Below are positions 15,913-25,220 of a stretch of 42,644 nt of DNA, piece by piece. Source of the DNA: CAXXOK01 sp964640955 (GTDB taxonomy: Bacteria; Bacillota; Clostridia; Christensenellales; Aristaeellaceae); contig CAZXJI010000027.1 in assembly GCA_964640955.1 (NCBI GenBank), positions 1-42,644 on the forward strand, read 5' to 3'. Numbering within the stretch: position 1 is the first letter of the stretch; every line of letters starts with the position of its first letter. The notes under the pieces are model-generated. The model made no database searches. It saw only the letters and a program-made list of their open reading frames with translations, and was not told the origin of the DNA. The position numbers were made by a program, and so were the translations under genes.

Positions 15913-16781
15913 TCAGAGCGTAAAGCTGTCCGGGTTGCCGCCGATGATTTCGGTAATCTCCTGGGTAATCGCGGCCTGGCGGGCGTGGTTCAATTGCAGC
16001 TGGAGCTTTTTGAGCATTTCGTCGGCGTTGCGCGTGGCCGATTCCATGGCCGTCATGCGCGCGCGATTCTCGCTGGCGAAGCTCTGCACGAGGCAGCTGT
16101 AGATAACGCCGACCACGTAATGCTGCGCCATGCTGTCCAGCACGCCCTGCGGGCTGGGCCAGAACTTGAGGCCCGTGGTGGGGGTGTGCATGGGCACGTC
16201 CTTGACCGTGTGCTTGGTGATGGGTAGAAGGCTCAACCGCGTGGGCCTCATTACTCCGCCCTTGAGCATCTGAGTGAAGATGATGAACACCTCGTCGAAC
16301 TCGTCGCGTTTGTAGCGCTCGCACAGCGTCGCGGCCAGCTCGCGCGCGTGGTCGAGGGTCGGGTTCTGCACGGCGGTCAGGTAGTTTTCGTCGATCACCA
16401 CGCCCTTGCGGCGGAAAAAGTCCGTTGCCATGTGCCCGAAGGTAATCAGCCGCGTGTTCAGGTGACGGGTGTCCAACACTTCCTTGTAGGCCAGCTTGAG
16501 CACGTCGTGGTTGTAGCCTCCGCACATGCCCTTGTCCCCGGCGATCACCAAGTAGCAGGCCCTGCGGCCGTTGGCGCGGTAAAAATCGCTGCGGAAGTCG
16601 TCGGGCGCGTTATCCAGAATAAAGCGCATGTTGGAGCGCACCAGGCTGTAATACTGCACCGTCTGGTCGTGCGCCTGCAGGGCTTTTTTCATTTTGGCCG
16701 AGGCGATCAGGTGCATGGCGCGCGTAATCTTCGCCGTTTCGCCGATGGCCTTGATGTGATGGCGGATCTCCGCGATGGAAC

Positions 16782-16785
<4 letters not shown>
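15913..16785 (-). CDS. atpG: ATP synthase F1 gamma subunit
   Basis: A 290-residue gamma subunit, the central rotor shaft. The conserved N-terminal helix (EIRHHIKAIGETAKITRAMHLIASAKM) and C-terminal helix (ENRARMTAMESATRNADEML...RQAAITQEITEIIGG) are intact. The ATG overlaps the atpA stop as ATGA. The gap of about 50 bases before atpD holds only the atpD ribosome site. Confidence 0.96.
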
Positions 16786-18373
<1,588 letters not shown>

Positions 18374-18377
<4 letters not shown>

Positions 18378-18673
18378 AGCTCCTCCTCGTCATCATGCCG
18401 CGTCAGCATTTTCCGCACGTTGTTCAATTGCCCTTCCAGCGTGCCGTCGTAGGCGCGGCCGTCGATCTCCACCCGCACGCCCGCGATCAGCTTTTTGTCG
18501 AGGCGGCAGGACATGCGGATATGGCAGTTGAGCTTGTCTTCAAAGCGCTGGATGATGCGCTTGCGCGCCGCGATGGAAAGCGGCATTCCCGAAATGATGC
18601 GGCCGCGCAGCAAAGGGATCTCGTTGGGCGCCTGTTCGGTTGCGGCGGCCTTTTCGGCAGGTTGCTCGCTCAC
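18374..18673 (-). CDS. atpH: ATP synthase F1 delta subunit, C-terminal domain only
   Basis: Only 99 residues, against about 180 for a normal delta subunit. Residues about 30-92 (PLSIAARKRIIQRFEDKLN, MSCRLDKKLIAGVRVEIDG, YDGTLEGQL) align with the C-terminal part of delta/OSCP that meets the b stalk. The N-terminal helical domain that binds the top of alpha3beta3 is missing and is replaced by a 25-residue Ala/Glu/Pro-rich stretch. There is no room for it: the GTG start at 18673 lies three bases after the atpF stop. The gene overlaps atpA by four bases. It is in the right operon position, so it is probably functional in a reduced form, not a random fragment. Confidence 0.82.
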
Positions 18674-18676
18674 GGC

Positions 18677-19159
18677 TCATTTCACCTTCTTCAGGAACTC
18701 TTCCACAAGCTTGGCGTGATCCGCCTGCTTGACCTCACGTTGGAGGATTTTTCCAGCCAACTGCACGCTCAGGTTGGCGACTTCGTCGCGCATCTCGTTG
18801 CGAGCGTTTTTGCGCATGAATTCCGCTTCCGTCCGGGCCTGCTTCAACGTCAGTTCCGCGTCGCCGTGCGCGTCCTCCAGGATGCGCTGCGCCTGCTCCT
18901 GCGCCTGCGAAACGCTCTTGGCTACGACGTCTGCGGCCTGTTTCCGGGCGGCTTCGATCTCTTCCTGCGCTTTTTGCTGCTCCTGCCTGAGCTTCTCCTG
19001 CGCATCCGAAACGTCCTGCAGTTCCCTGGCGACACCCGCGCTGCGCTTGCTCATATACCGGCGCACGGGCTTGTACAACAGGAAGTACAGCGCGACTATA
19101 AGGATCGCGGCATTGACGACATGCAGCAGGATGGACAGCGGGTTGAACATACCCTCCAC
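18677..19159 (-). CDS. atpF: ATP synthase Fo b subunit
   Basis: A 160-residue b subunit: one N-terminal membrane helix (about 6-30), then a long charged helix (about 40-130) that forms the dimeric peripheral stalk. It ends in KLVEEFLKKVK, as usual for the delta-binding end. GTG at 19159 is preferred because GGAGGG lies seven bases upstream; ATG at 19150 is possible. Its length is normal, so it does not compensate for the shortened delta. Confidence 0.93.
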   Translation of the reverse strand: MEGMFNPLSILLHVVNAAILIVALYFLLYKPVRRYMSKRSAGVARELQDVSDAQEKLRQEQQKAQEEIEAARKQAADVVAKSVSQAQEQAQRILEDAHGDAELTLKQARTEAEFMRKNARNEMRDEVANLSVQLAGKILQREVKQADHAKLVEEFLKKVK

Positions 19160-19194
19160 GTCTCATCCCTCCTTCTTCGTTGTGGGAAGCGTCG

Positions 19195-19431
19195 TCACAC
19201 CTTCGCGCCGAGGATGAATACGATCAGGATCGCGACCAGCAGCGCATACACGGCGCAGGTCTCCATCATGATCAGGCCGAACATCAGCGAACCGTTGATT
19301 TTGCCGGAAGCTTCCGGCTGGCGCGCGATCGCCTCGACCGCCTTGCCGGTGGCGTTGCCCATGCCCAGCGCGGCGCCCGCGCCGCAAAGCGCGGCGATGC
19401 CCGCGCCGATGGCGATGATCCCTAATGTCAT
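19195..19431 (-). CDS. atpE: ATP synthase Fo c subunit
   Basis: A 78-residue hairpin of two membrane helices joined by the ARQPEASGK polar loop. The ion-binding carboxylate is Glu57 in helix 2, followed by Thr58. At the helix-1 position where sodium-type c subunits usually have Gln, this protein has Met24. A Glu-Thr pair occurs in sodium rings, but the missing Gln argues for protons; coupling ion undecided. AAGGAGGAATT precedes the ATG, the strongest ribosome site in the operon, as expected for a subunit needed in many copies. Confidence 0.95.
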   Translation of the reverse strand: MTLGIIAIGAGIAALCGAGAALGMGNATGKAVEAIARQPEASGKINGSLMFGLIMMETCAVYALLVAILIVFILGAKV

Positions 19432-19498
19432 GATAATTCCTCCTTGACGTTTGTGATCCCGGTTTTCTATTCGTTATGCGCTCACGCGCGGATAACGC

Positions 19499-20167
19499 TT
19501 ACTCGACGGCCTCGCTGGTGTACACGATGGTGAGCATGCCGATGACGAAGGTCTGGATGCCCGCGTCGAACACGTTAAAGTACGACGCCACCACCGCCGG
19601 CAGGATGATCGGAGCGACCATGTAGATCAGGTCCATGATGATGCTGCCGACCATGATATTGGCGAAAAGTCGAATAGCCATGGAGCAGGGGGCGATCATA
19701 TCCGTAATCATGCGGATGGGCATCACGATCGGCGTGGGGGTGCACAGGCCCTTGACGCGCCCGCGCAGGCCGCCGCGGTACTTGAACCCGGCCACGTTGA
19801 AGGTGACGAACGTGCACAGGCCGACCGCGAACGTGCAGTTGATGTCCTCCGTGGGGGGCGGAAAGCCGAACATCTCGATGATGCTGTTGAAAAAAACGTA
19901 CACCATCAGCGCCATGCCCACCGGGCCGATCAGCGCGGCCGCGTGGCCAACCTTGCCCTCAGCCCATTTGTGCATGCCTTCCACCGTAAACTCCACAATG
20001 TTCTGCGCGCCCGTGGGCACGGGCTTCATTTTACGCACGACGAGGAAGTACATCAGCAGAAGTCCCGTCAGCAGAAGCGCCATTACGCACCACGCGACGA
20101 CCACCGATAGCCCTACGTTGACCCCGAACACGTAACACGCCGTGGGATAGAGGCTTACCTCGAGCAC
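19499..20167 (-). CDS. atpB: ATP synthase Fo a subunit
   Basis: A 222-residue membrane protein with five or six helices. The essential Arg is in SMAIRLFANIMVG (Arg166), and the C-terminal helix (GIQTFVIGMLTIVYTSEAVE) is typical. It forms the ion half-channels next to the c ring. The start is GTG at 20167, directly after the upstream TAA, with GGAAGGGGG upstream. Confidence 0.94.
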   Translation of the reverse strand: MLEVSLYPTACYVFGVNVGLSVVVAWCVMALLLTGLLLMYFLVVRKMKPVPTGAQNIVEFTVEGMHKWAEGKVGHAAALIGPVGMALMVYVFFNSIIEMFGFPPPTEDINCTFAVGLCTFVTFNVAGFKYRGGLRGRVKGLCTPTPIVMPIRMITDMIAPCSMAIRLFANIMVGSIIMDLIYMVAPIILPAVVASYFNVFDAGIQTFVIGMLTIVYTSEAVE

Positions 20168-20446
20168 TTAGCGCGCCCCCTTCCGGGTTTTGCGGTAGAT
20201 GAGCATGGAAACGGCGACCATCGTGACGGAAGCGCCGAGCACGAACACCAGCAGCAACGGGATCGAAATCAGCGCCATCACCGCAAGCATCGCGACCCAC
20301 AGGAGCACTTTCAGGCCGTACAGCCACTTCTTCGGCCGGTCGCCCAGAATGGCCCGCTTCATCAGCAGGCTCTGGAGAATGCCGAAGCCGACCCCTGCCG
20401 CCGCCGCGAGCAGGTACGCCCACCATGCGACGCTTGCGAAATCCAT
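20168..20446 (-). CDS. Small membrane protein, AtpI-like, first gene of ATP synthase operon
   Basis: A 92-residue protein with three predicted membrane helices (about 7-25, 45-65, 65-85) and a basic C-terminus (RKTRKGAR). Position before atpB and size match AtpI/Atp-synthase-I-chain proteins, which help assemble the c ring in some bacteria; sequence support is weak. The ATG at 20446 is chosen over 20452 because GGGGAGG would leave only one base before the earlier codon. Confidence 0.65.
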   Translation of the reverse strand: MDFASVAWWAYLLAAAAGVGFGILQSLLMKRAILGDRPKKWLYGLKVLLWVAMLAVMALISIPLLLVFVLGASVTMVAVSMLIYRKTRKGAR

Positions 20447-20480
20447 TTTCATGCCTCCCCGGAAGTCACGGTACTTTACA

Positions 20481-20489
20481 ATTATAACA
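20481..20489 (-). promoter_or_regulatory. Extended -10 promoter of the ATP synthase operon
   Basis: On the minus strand TGT followed by a perfect TATAAT (20481-20486), about 35 bases before the first gene's start. The -35 region is poor, so recognition would rely on the extended -10. Confidence 0.6.
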
Positions 20490-20898
20490 CATCCCCACAA
20501 AAACGAAAGTAGGCGCAATGCCGCATGACGCCTGCCTGTGCGGGCGATCCGCCGCCTTGCCGGGCGATGTGTCTTTTTGTGGTTTCCGCCGGGGTCGCCG
20601 GCGTTCAGGGTTCCGCTTGGTCAGGCCTGCGGAATGCGGAGCCGCGCGGGCGGGCCGTCCGCGCGACGGGCGACCTCCGCGCGGGCGCCGGAGGAAAGGG
20701 AGAGCGAAAAGAATCCTATAGCAAAAGGCACTGCCAAAATCCCCTGGGGAGATTGCAGCGCCGATACGCGACGTGCGTTCACAGCCGGGCGGGCGGTCGC
20801 GTGGGTCCGGCCCGGTGCGCCGTGCATCCGAAGGCTCCGAACCATGCGATCACTTCCGTTTCCTTGACATGACGGATTGTGAACCCGTTAACAGTTTT

Positions 20899-20928
20899 AT
20901 CATAGCACTTCCCGACGGCGCATGTCAA
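20899..20928 (-). promoter_or_regulatory. Strong orphan promoter in the ATP synthase upstream gap
   Basis: On the minus strand a perfect TTGACA (20923-20928), an 18-base spacer and TATGAT (20899-20904). The nearest gene on that strand starts 450 bases away and has its own promoter. It could drive a small RNA or a long ATP synthase leader. Confidence 0.55.
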
Positions 20929-21030
20929 CGTCCGACCGCCGGGGAACGGCCGTTTTCCGGCTATTTCAGCCATTATCGCGGCCGTTTTGTCCGAATTGGT
21001 CAAACGTTTGCCAAGGGGACGCTACGAGAA

Positions 21031-21057
21031 GGGCACCCGCCGGCCTGGCGGATGCCC
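21031..21057 (-). terminator. Terminator after the DUF3795 gene
   Basis: An 11-bp stem with one G-T pair on the minus strand (arms 21031-21041 and 21047-21057, 5-base loop), followed by TTCTCGT, ten bases after the stop codon. Confidence 0.6.
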
Positions 21058-21067
21058 CTCTGCCTCG

Positions 21068-21331
21068 TTATTCTTCCTTTGCCCATTCTTCCAGCCGTTC
21101 GATCCGGTCGCCCTCGTCCTTGGTCGCCGGATCGTAGGCAAACTCGTGCAGCTGCTTGCAGGGGAAGCGGTCGCACTGCCCGCAGTGCTCCTTGCCCTTC
21201 TTTTCGCAGCAGTCCTTAATCGGGCAGCGCGGCCCCCAAAACGGCTTTTTGATGGCCAAACAGCCCTCGCATTTCATAATCTCCCGCCACTTGCATTCGC
21301 TGCACAACAGACCGCATCTGGATTCGACCAT
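21068..21331 (-). CDS. DUF3795-type Cys-rich small protein
   Basis: An 87-residue protein with eleven Cys in its first 58 residues (6, 10, 13, 21, 24, 36, 41, 42, 50, 53, 58), a pattern matching the DUF3795 family of likely zinc- or cluster-binding proteins. The C-terminus (about 60-87) is a charged helix. No activity is known for the family. AAGGAGG lies seven bases before the ATG. It is 67 bases downstream of glyS with no promoter between, so it is probably cotranscribed with it. Confidence 0.75.
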   Translation of the reverse strand: MVESRCGLLCSECKWREIMKCEGCLAIKKPFWGPRCPIKDCCEKKGKEHCGQCDRFPCKQLHEFAYDPATKDEGDRIERLEEWAKEE

Positions 21332-21398
21332 ATCGGCGCCTCCTTATCCGCAGGCAATCGGGGTGTGACGCGCGCGCGGCGCATCCGGCCGCGTTTGC

Positions 21399-22787
21399 TT
21401 AAAAATCAATCCGCTTTTCCAGATAGGCTTCCAGGTCGTCGATCGCCACGCGCTCCTGCGCCATGGTATCGCGGTCGCGCACGGTTACGGTGCCGTCCTC
21501 CTGTGTGTCGAAATCTATGGTGATGCAGTACGGCGTGCCGATTTCGTCCTGACGGCGGTAACGTTTGCCGATGGAGCCCGTTTCGTCGTACTCGACCATG
21601 AACTTCCTGCTGAGCTTCTCAAACACGGAATTGGCGAGCTCGCCCAGCTTGTTCTTCTGCAGGGGCAGCACCGCCGCCTTGTAGGGCGCCAGCGCCGGGT
21701 GCAGGTGCAGCACCACGCGGCTGTCGCCGCCTTCCAGCTCCTGCTCCTCGTAAGCGTCGCACAGAAAGGCCAGCGCCACGCGGTCGGCGCCCAGAGAAGG
21801 CTCGATGACGTAAGGCACGTAGCGTTCGCCCGTTACGGGGTCGATGTACTCCATGCTCTCCCCGCTCACGCGCTGATGGGCCTTCAGGTCGTAGTCCGTC
21901 CGGTCGGCGATGCCCCACAGCTCGCCCCAGCCGAAGGGAAAACGGTACTCGAAATCCGTCGTGGCCTTGGAGTAGTGCGAAAGCTCCTCGGGCTTGTGGT
22001 CACGCAGGCGCAGGCCGTCCTCCTGCATGCCCAGGGACATGAGCCACTCGCGGCAGAAGGCGCGCCAGTAACTGAACCACTCCAAATCCTCGCCGGGCTT
22101 GCAGAAAAATTCCAGCTCCATCTGCTCGAACTCGCGGATGCGGAAGATGAAGTTGCCCGGGGTGATTTCGTTGCGGAAGGATTTGCCGATCTGCCCCACG
22201 CCCATGGGGAGCTTGCGCCGGGTGGAGCGCACGATGTTCTTGAAATTCACGAAGATGCCCTGCGCCGTTTCGGGCCGCAGGTAAAGCTCGGCGGCGCTGT
22301 CCTCGGTGACGCCCTGATGGGTTTTGAACATAAGGTTGAACTTGCGGATGCCGGTGAAGTCATGCTTGCCGCAGCTGGGGCAGGGAATCTGCTTTTCGTC
22401 GATGAAAGCCTCGTACCGCTCGTCCGTCCAGCCGTCGGCCTGAATCTCCTCGCCGTGCTCCTTGCCCCAGTCCTCGATGAGCTTGTCGGCGCGGAAACGC
22501 TCCTTGCAGGCCTTGCAGTCCATGAGCGGATCGTTGAAGGTGCCCACGTGGCCGCTGGCGACCCAAACGTTGCGGTTCATGAGAATCGCGCTGTCCAGCC
22601 CCACGTTGTAGCGGTTCTGCTGCACGAACTTGCGCCACCAGGCGCGCTTGATGTTGTTTTTATACTCCACGCCCAGCGGGCCGTAGTCCCAGGAGTTGGC
22701 CAGACCGCCGTAGATTTCGCTGCCCGCGAAAATATAACCGCGCCCCTTGCACAGGGCGACCAGCTTGTCCATGGTCAATGCCGCCAT
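21399..22787 (-). CDS. glyS: Glycine-tRNA ligase, single-chain dimeric type
   Basis: A 462-residue class II synthetase of the homodimeric (GlyQS, eukaryote/archaeal-like) type, charging tRNA-Gly. Visible features are GSEIYGGLANSWDYGPLGVEYKNN at the start, the motif 2 region (GQIGKSFRNEITPGNFIFRIREFEQMELE), motif 3 (YVIEPSLGADRVALAFL) and a C-terminal anticodon-binding domain (about 350-462). GGAGGG precedes the ATG. A good promoter lies at 22825-22853 and the leader is too short for a T-box. Confidence 0.96.
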   Translation of the reverse strand: MAALTMDKLVALCKGRGYIFAGSEIYGGLANSWDYGPLGVEYKNNIKRAWWRKFVQQNRYNVGLDSAILMNRNVWVASGHVGTFNDPLMDCKACKERFRADKLIEDWGKEHGEEIQADGWTDERYEAFIDEKQIPCPSCGKHDFTGIRKFNLMFKTHQGVTEDSAAELYLRPETAQGIFVNFKNIVRSTRRKLPMGVGQIGKSFRNEITPGNFIFRIREFEQMELEFFCKPGEDLEWFSYWRAFCREWLMSLGMQEDGLRLRDHKPEELSHYSKATTDFEYRFPFGWGELWGIADRTDYDLKAHQRVSGESMEYIDPVTGERYVPYVIEPSLGADRVALAFLCDAYEEQELEGGDSRVVLHLHPALAPYKAAVLPLQKNKLGELANSVFEKLSRKFMVEYDETGSIGKRYRRQDEIGTPYCITIDFDTQEDGTVTVRDRDTMAQERVAIDDLEAYLEKRIDF

Positions 22788-22824
22788 CGTGTTCCCTCCA
22801 GCAATCTATCGAAAATCATTCCTA

Positions 22825-22853
22825 ATGATATCCGGGGTTCGGCGCTTTGTCAA
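22825..22853 (-). promoter_or_regulatory. Promoter of glyS
   Basis: On the minus strand TTGACA (22848-22853), a 17-base spacer and TATCAT (22825-22830), about 38 bases before the glyS start. A GC hairpin followed by CTTTTG lies just upstream (about 22857-22880) and may terminate transcription arriving from coaBC. Confidence 0.75.
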
Positions 22854-22935
22854 GCAAAAGCGGGGCTTGAAGCGCCCCGGATAGACCGGGTTCCGCTTTC
22901 CGGGCAGTGCGCGGGGCGCTTTCGGCCCGTACGAA

Positions 22936-22965
22936 CACCGCCCCGTTCCGAAGGAACGGGGCGGC
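22936..22965. repeat. Hairpin repeat, copy 1 (30 bases, identical to 23130-23159)
   Basis: A perfect 12-bp GC stem (22938-22949 with 22953-22964) with a GAA loop. The same 30 bases recur exactly at 23130-23159. It has the form of a terminator stem but no clear T run. Both copies lie in the coaBC-glyS gap around a MITE-like element. Confidence 0.85.
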
Positions 22966-22982
22966 CAGGGTGTCAAAAAACC

Positions 22983-23009
22983 TCGTTTTACAGGCACACT
23001 GCCAGCCTG
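22983..23009 (-). repeat. Short hairpin motif, copy A (relative at 35733-35759)
   Basis: On the minus strand this 27-base stretch folds as CAGGC, a 9-base loop and GCCTG, then TAAAACGA. A relative at 35733-35759 matches 21 of 27 bases. The differences are confined to the loop and to one compensated base pair. It overlaps the left end of the MITE-like element. Confidence 0.6.
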
Positions 23010-23129
23010 TTCAAAAAGTCCGAGATGCTAGGAAGCAAGGGGGGCAAGGGGTTGAGCTTACTCATTCGTAAGTGATACCCCTTGTCATCCCGCAGCTGAC
23101 AACGCAGATTGGGCTTTTTCAACAGACTG
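23003..23129. mobile_element. MITE-like palindromic element, 127 bp
   Basis: The ends are 16-base inverted repeats (23003-23018 and 23114-23129, 14 of 16 matching). The centre is a nested hairpin: CAAGGGGT pairs with ACCCCTTG (23045-23052 with about 23077-23084), and CTTAC pairs with GTAAG inside it. No coding capacity and no clear target-site duplication. The right end abuts hairpin repeat copy 2. A small non-autonomous element or dispersed palindromic repeat fits best. Confidence 0.6.
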
Positions 23130-23159
23130 CACCGCCCCGTTCCGAAGGAACGGGGCGGC
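23130..23159 (-). terminator. Hairpin repeat, copy 2, probable coaBC terminator
   Basis: Identical over 30 bases to 22936-22965. It lies 25 bases after the coaBC stop, so it probably ends the yicC-remA-gmk-rpoZ-coaBC transcript. A T run is lacking because the MITE-like element begins immediately after it. Confidence 0.6.
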
Positions 23160-23184
23160 GCATTTCTTTTGTCTCTGAACGGTT

Positions 23185-24381
23185 TCAACCCTTGCGCAAC
23201 TCCATCACCCTGTCCAGGATGCGCCCGGCCAGCTCCCGCTTGCTCATCAGCGGGCAGGGCGTTTCGCCGTCTTGGGTGAGGATCGTGGCGATGTTGGTAT
23301 CCGTGCCGAAGCCCGCGCCGTGCCGGGTAACGTCGTTGGCGACGATCATGTCCAGCCCTTTTTCGGTCATCTTCGCCCGCGCGTTTGCAAGCAGGTCGTC
23401 CGTCTCGGCCGCGAAACCGACCAGCGTCTGGCCCTCGCGCCTGTGCGCCGCCACGGCCTTGGCTACGTCCGGGTTTTCCACCAGCGTGATCATCAGCGGT
23501 TCGCCGTCGGCCTTTTTCAGCTTCCTGTCGCTGACGCTCTGAAAGCGGTAATCCGCCGGAGCCGCCGCCTGCAAAATGACGTCCTGCTTCTCGCACAGCC
23601 TTTCCATGGCGGAAAGCAGGTCCATCGTGCTTTCCACCGGCACCACCTCGGCGCCCGCCGGGGGCGGTTCCACCGTGGGCCCGGCCACGACCGTGACCTC
23701 CGCCCCGCGCGCCAGCGCCTCCCGGGCGATGGCGAAGCCCATCTTCCCGGAGGAATCGTTGCTCATGTATCGCACGGGGTCGAGCCGCTCGCGGGTCGGC
23801 CCGGCGGTCACCAGCACGCGCAGGCCCTTCAGGTCGTGCTTCTGGGCCAGCAGGCGTTTCGCCTCGCTTACGATCTCCTCCGGCTCGCACATCCGCCCCG
23901 CGCCCACGCTGCCGCAGGCCAGATTGCCGCTGGCGGGGCCGATGACGTGCACGCCGCGGGCCTTTAGGGTGCGCAGGTTCTGCTGCGTCGCCTCGTTGAG
24001 CCACATCACGGTGTTCATCGACGGCGCGATGAGCACGGGCGCGCTGGCGGCGACGAGCGTGGAGGTGAGCATGTCGTCGGCGATGCCGCAGGCCATTTTC
24101 GCCATCAGGTTCGCCGTCGCGGGCACGACCATGAACAGGTCGGCCTTCTTCTGCCCCAGCGCGATGTGCGCGATTTCCCCGGGCACGTCCTGCGTAAACG
24201 TATCCACCCGCACGGGGTTGCCGCTGATGGCCTCGAAGGTCGCCGGCGTCACGAAGCGCGTGGCGCTCTCCGTCATGATGACGTTGACCTCGCAGCCTTC
24301 TTTGCGCAGGCGCGAGACGACCTCCGCCGCCTTGTAGGCCGCGATACCTCCGGAAACGCCCACCACGATGCGCGCGTCCAT
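23185..24381 (-). CDS. coaBC: Bifunctional phosphopantothenoylcysteine decarboxylase / phosphopantothenate-cysteine ligase
   Basis: A 398-residue Dfp/CoaBC making 4'-phosphopantetheine for coenzyme A. The N-terminal flavin decarboxylase (about 1-185) has GGIAAYKA, His72, Asn123 in APSMN and the Cys156 loop (ACGSVGAGRM). The C-terminal ligase (about 190-398) has VTAGPTRERLDPVRYMSNDSSGKMG and an AAAPADYR segment. Its start abuts the rpoZ stop. Confidence 0.95.
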   Translation of the reverse strand: MDARIVVGVSGGIAAYKAAEVVSRLRKEGCEVNVIMTESATRFVTPATFEAISGNPVRVDTFTQDVPGEIAHIALGQKKADLFMVVPATANLMAKMACGIADDMLTSTLVAASAPVLIAPSMNTVMWLNEATQQNLRTLKARGVHVIGPASGNLACGSVGAGRMCEPEEIVSEAKRLLAQKHDLKGLRVLVTAGPTRERLDPVRYMSNDSSGKMGFAIAREALARGAEVTVVAGPTVEPPPAGAEVVPVESTMDLLSAMERLCEKQDVILQAAAPADYRFQSVSDRKLKKADGEPLMITLVENPDVAKAVAAHRREGQTLVGFAAETDDLLANARAKMTEKGLDMIVANDVTRHGAGFGTDTNIATILTQDGETPCPLMSKRELAGRILDRVMELRKG

Positions 24382-24594
24382 TTAATCCTCCATATCCGGG
24401 TTACGCGTGTAGGTCAGCAGCCCGCGGTCGATCTCCTCCACCGCAACCTCCAGGGGTTTCATTTCCTTGGCGTCGATCAGCGGCTGGGCGCCTGCCAGCA
24501 GCTGACGCGCGCGCTTGCTCGCCTCCACCACCAGAGTGTAACGGCAGTCCACCTTTTCGCAGAGTTCGACGATCGTCGGGTGTACGATAGCCAT
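24382..24594 (-). CDS. rpoZ: RNA polymerase omega subunit
   Basis: A 70-residue omega subunit with the family's YTLVVEASKRARQLL helix and a C-terminal KPLEVAVEEIDRGLL. It stabilises the beta-prime subunit. It sits between gmk and coaBC, as in many Firmicutes. Confidence 0.9.
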   Translation of the reverse strand: MAIVHPTIVELCEKVDCRYTLVVEASKRARQLLAGAQPLIDAKEMKPLEVAVEEIDRGLLTYTRNPDMED

Positions 24595-24607
24595 GTGGGT
24601 TCCTCCT

Positions 24608-25219
24608 CTAATCTTCCAATATCGTCGGCATAAACCGGATCGTGCGTTGTTTTTCGGCGTTGACGATACACCTCAGCTGGGATACCGCAAGCTCAAAATC
24701 GTCGTTGATGACGGCGTACTGATACTTGCCGATGTTGAGCACCTCCTTGCGCGCGTTGCGCAGGCGGCGCTCGATCTCCACGGGATCGTCGGTGTTGCGG
24801 GTGTGCAGGCGCACGCGCAGGGCGCTGAAGCTGGGCGGCAGGATGAAAATGCTCACGTAATCCTGCGACTTCTCCATGACCGCGATCGCCCCCTGGGGGT
24901 CGATGTCCAGCAGCACGTTCTTGCCCTGAGCCAGGTTGCGGTCCACCTGGTCCCTGGGCGTTCCGTAGCGGTGCCCGTGCACCGTCGCGTGCTCCAGAAA
25001 CGCGTCCTCGGCGAGCATCCGGTCGTATTCCGCGTCGCTTACGAAGCGGTAATGAACGCCGTCGATCTCCCCCGGCCGCGGGCCCCGCGTGGTCACGCTG
25101 CAGGAAAAGGCGATGCTGGGGTCGTTCTCCATCAGCCTTTTGACCAGCGTCCCCTTGCCCGTGCCCGAGGGCCCGGAAATGATCAGCAGCATCCCCGTTC
25201 GTTTGACGATCACGCCCAT
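24608..25219 (-). CDS. gmk: Guanylate kinase
   Basis: A 203-residue GMP kinase with P-loop GPSGTGKG (16-23), the GMP-binding TTRGPRPGEIDGVHYRFVS region and LLDIDPQGA. The ATG at 25219 follows AAGGAG by seven bases, one base after the remA stop. The N-terminus is about seven residues longer than usual; an internal ATG codes for Met10. Confidence 0.96.
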   Translation of the reverse strand: MGVIVKRTGMLLIISGPSGTGKGTLVKRLMENDPSIAFSCSVTTRGPRPGEIDGVHYRFVSDAEYDRMLAEDAFLEHATVHGHRYGTPRDQVDRNLAQGKNVLLDIDPQGAIAVMEKSQDYVSIFILPPSFSALRVRLHTRNTDDPVEIERRLRNARKEVLNIGKYQYAVINDDFELAVSQLRCIVNAEKQRTIRFMPTILED

Positions 25220-25220
25220 G

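Larger units (their letters stand above)
20447..21067. other. Gap between the ATP synthase operon and DUF3795 gene
   Basis: About 620 bases with no convincing gene. It holds the ATP synthase promoter (20481-20489), an orphan minus-strand promoter (20899-20928), the DUF3795 terminator (21031-21057) and a CAAACGTTTG-centred inverted repeat (20996-21014). Downstream of the orphan promoter a possible structured transcript shows a 7+3 bp long-range pairing (20873-20884 with 20777-20787) and a hairpin at 20731-20758 followed by TTTT. The small frames here either run through the promoter or lack ribosome sites. Confidence 0.6.

Noticed and set aside
15863..16525. In-frame extension of atpD upstream, giving a 684-residue protein
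   Set aside because: The extension overlaps atpG in another frame and is not protein-like; the ATG at 15862 with AAGGAG gives the normal beta subunit.
20867..20890. tRNA-His-like anticodon arm (GGATTGTGAACCC) on the plus strand
   Set aside because: Only four of five stem pairs form, and no D arm, T arm or GGTTCGA motif lies at the right distance. It also lies beside a minus-strand promoter. Chance match or decayed remnant.
20779..21003. A 74-codon minus-strand reading frame upstream of the ATP synthase operon
   Set aside because: It runs through the strong promoter at 20899-20928, has no ribosome site and shows no family features.
20996..21014. Inverted repeat centred on CAAACGTTTG, with TTGG and CCAA outside
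   Set aside because: It resembles a LacI-type operator but is not placed over any promoter I can define, and one base must be bulged. Kept only as a note in the gap.
22788..22935. T-box riboswitch before glyS
   Set aside because: The promoter lies only about 38 bases before the start codon, leaving no room, and no T-box core sequence was found.
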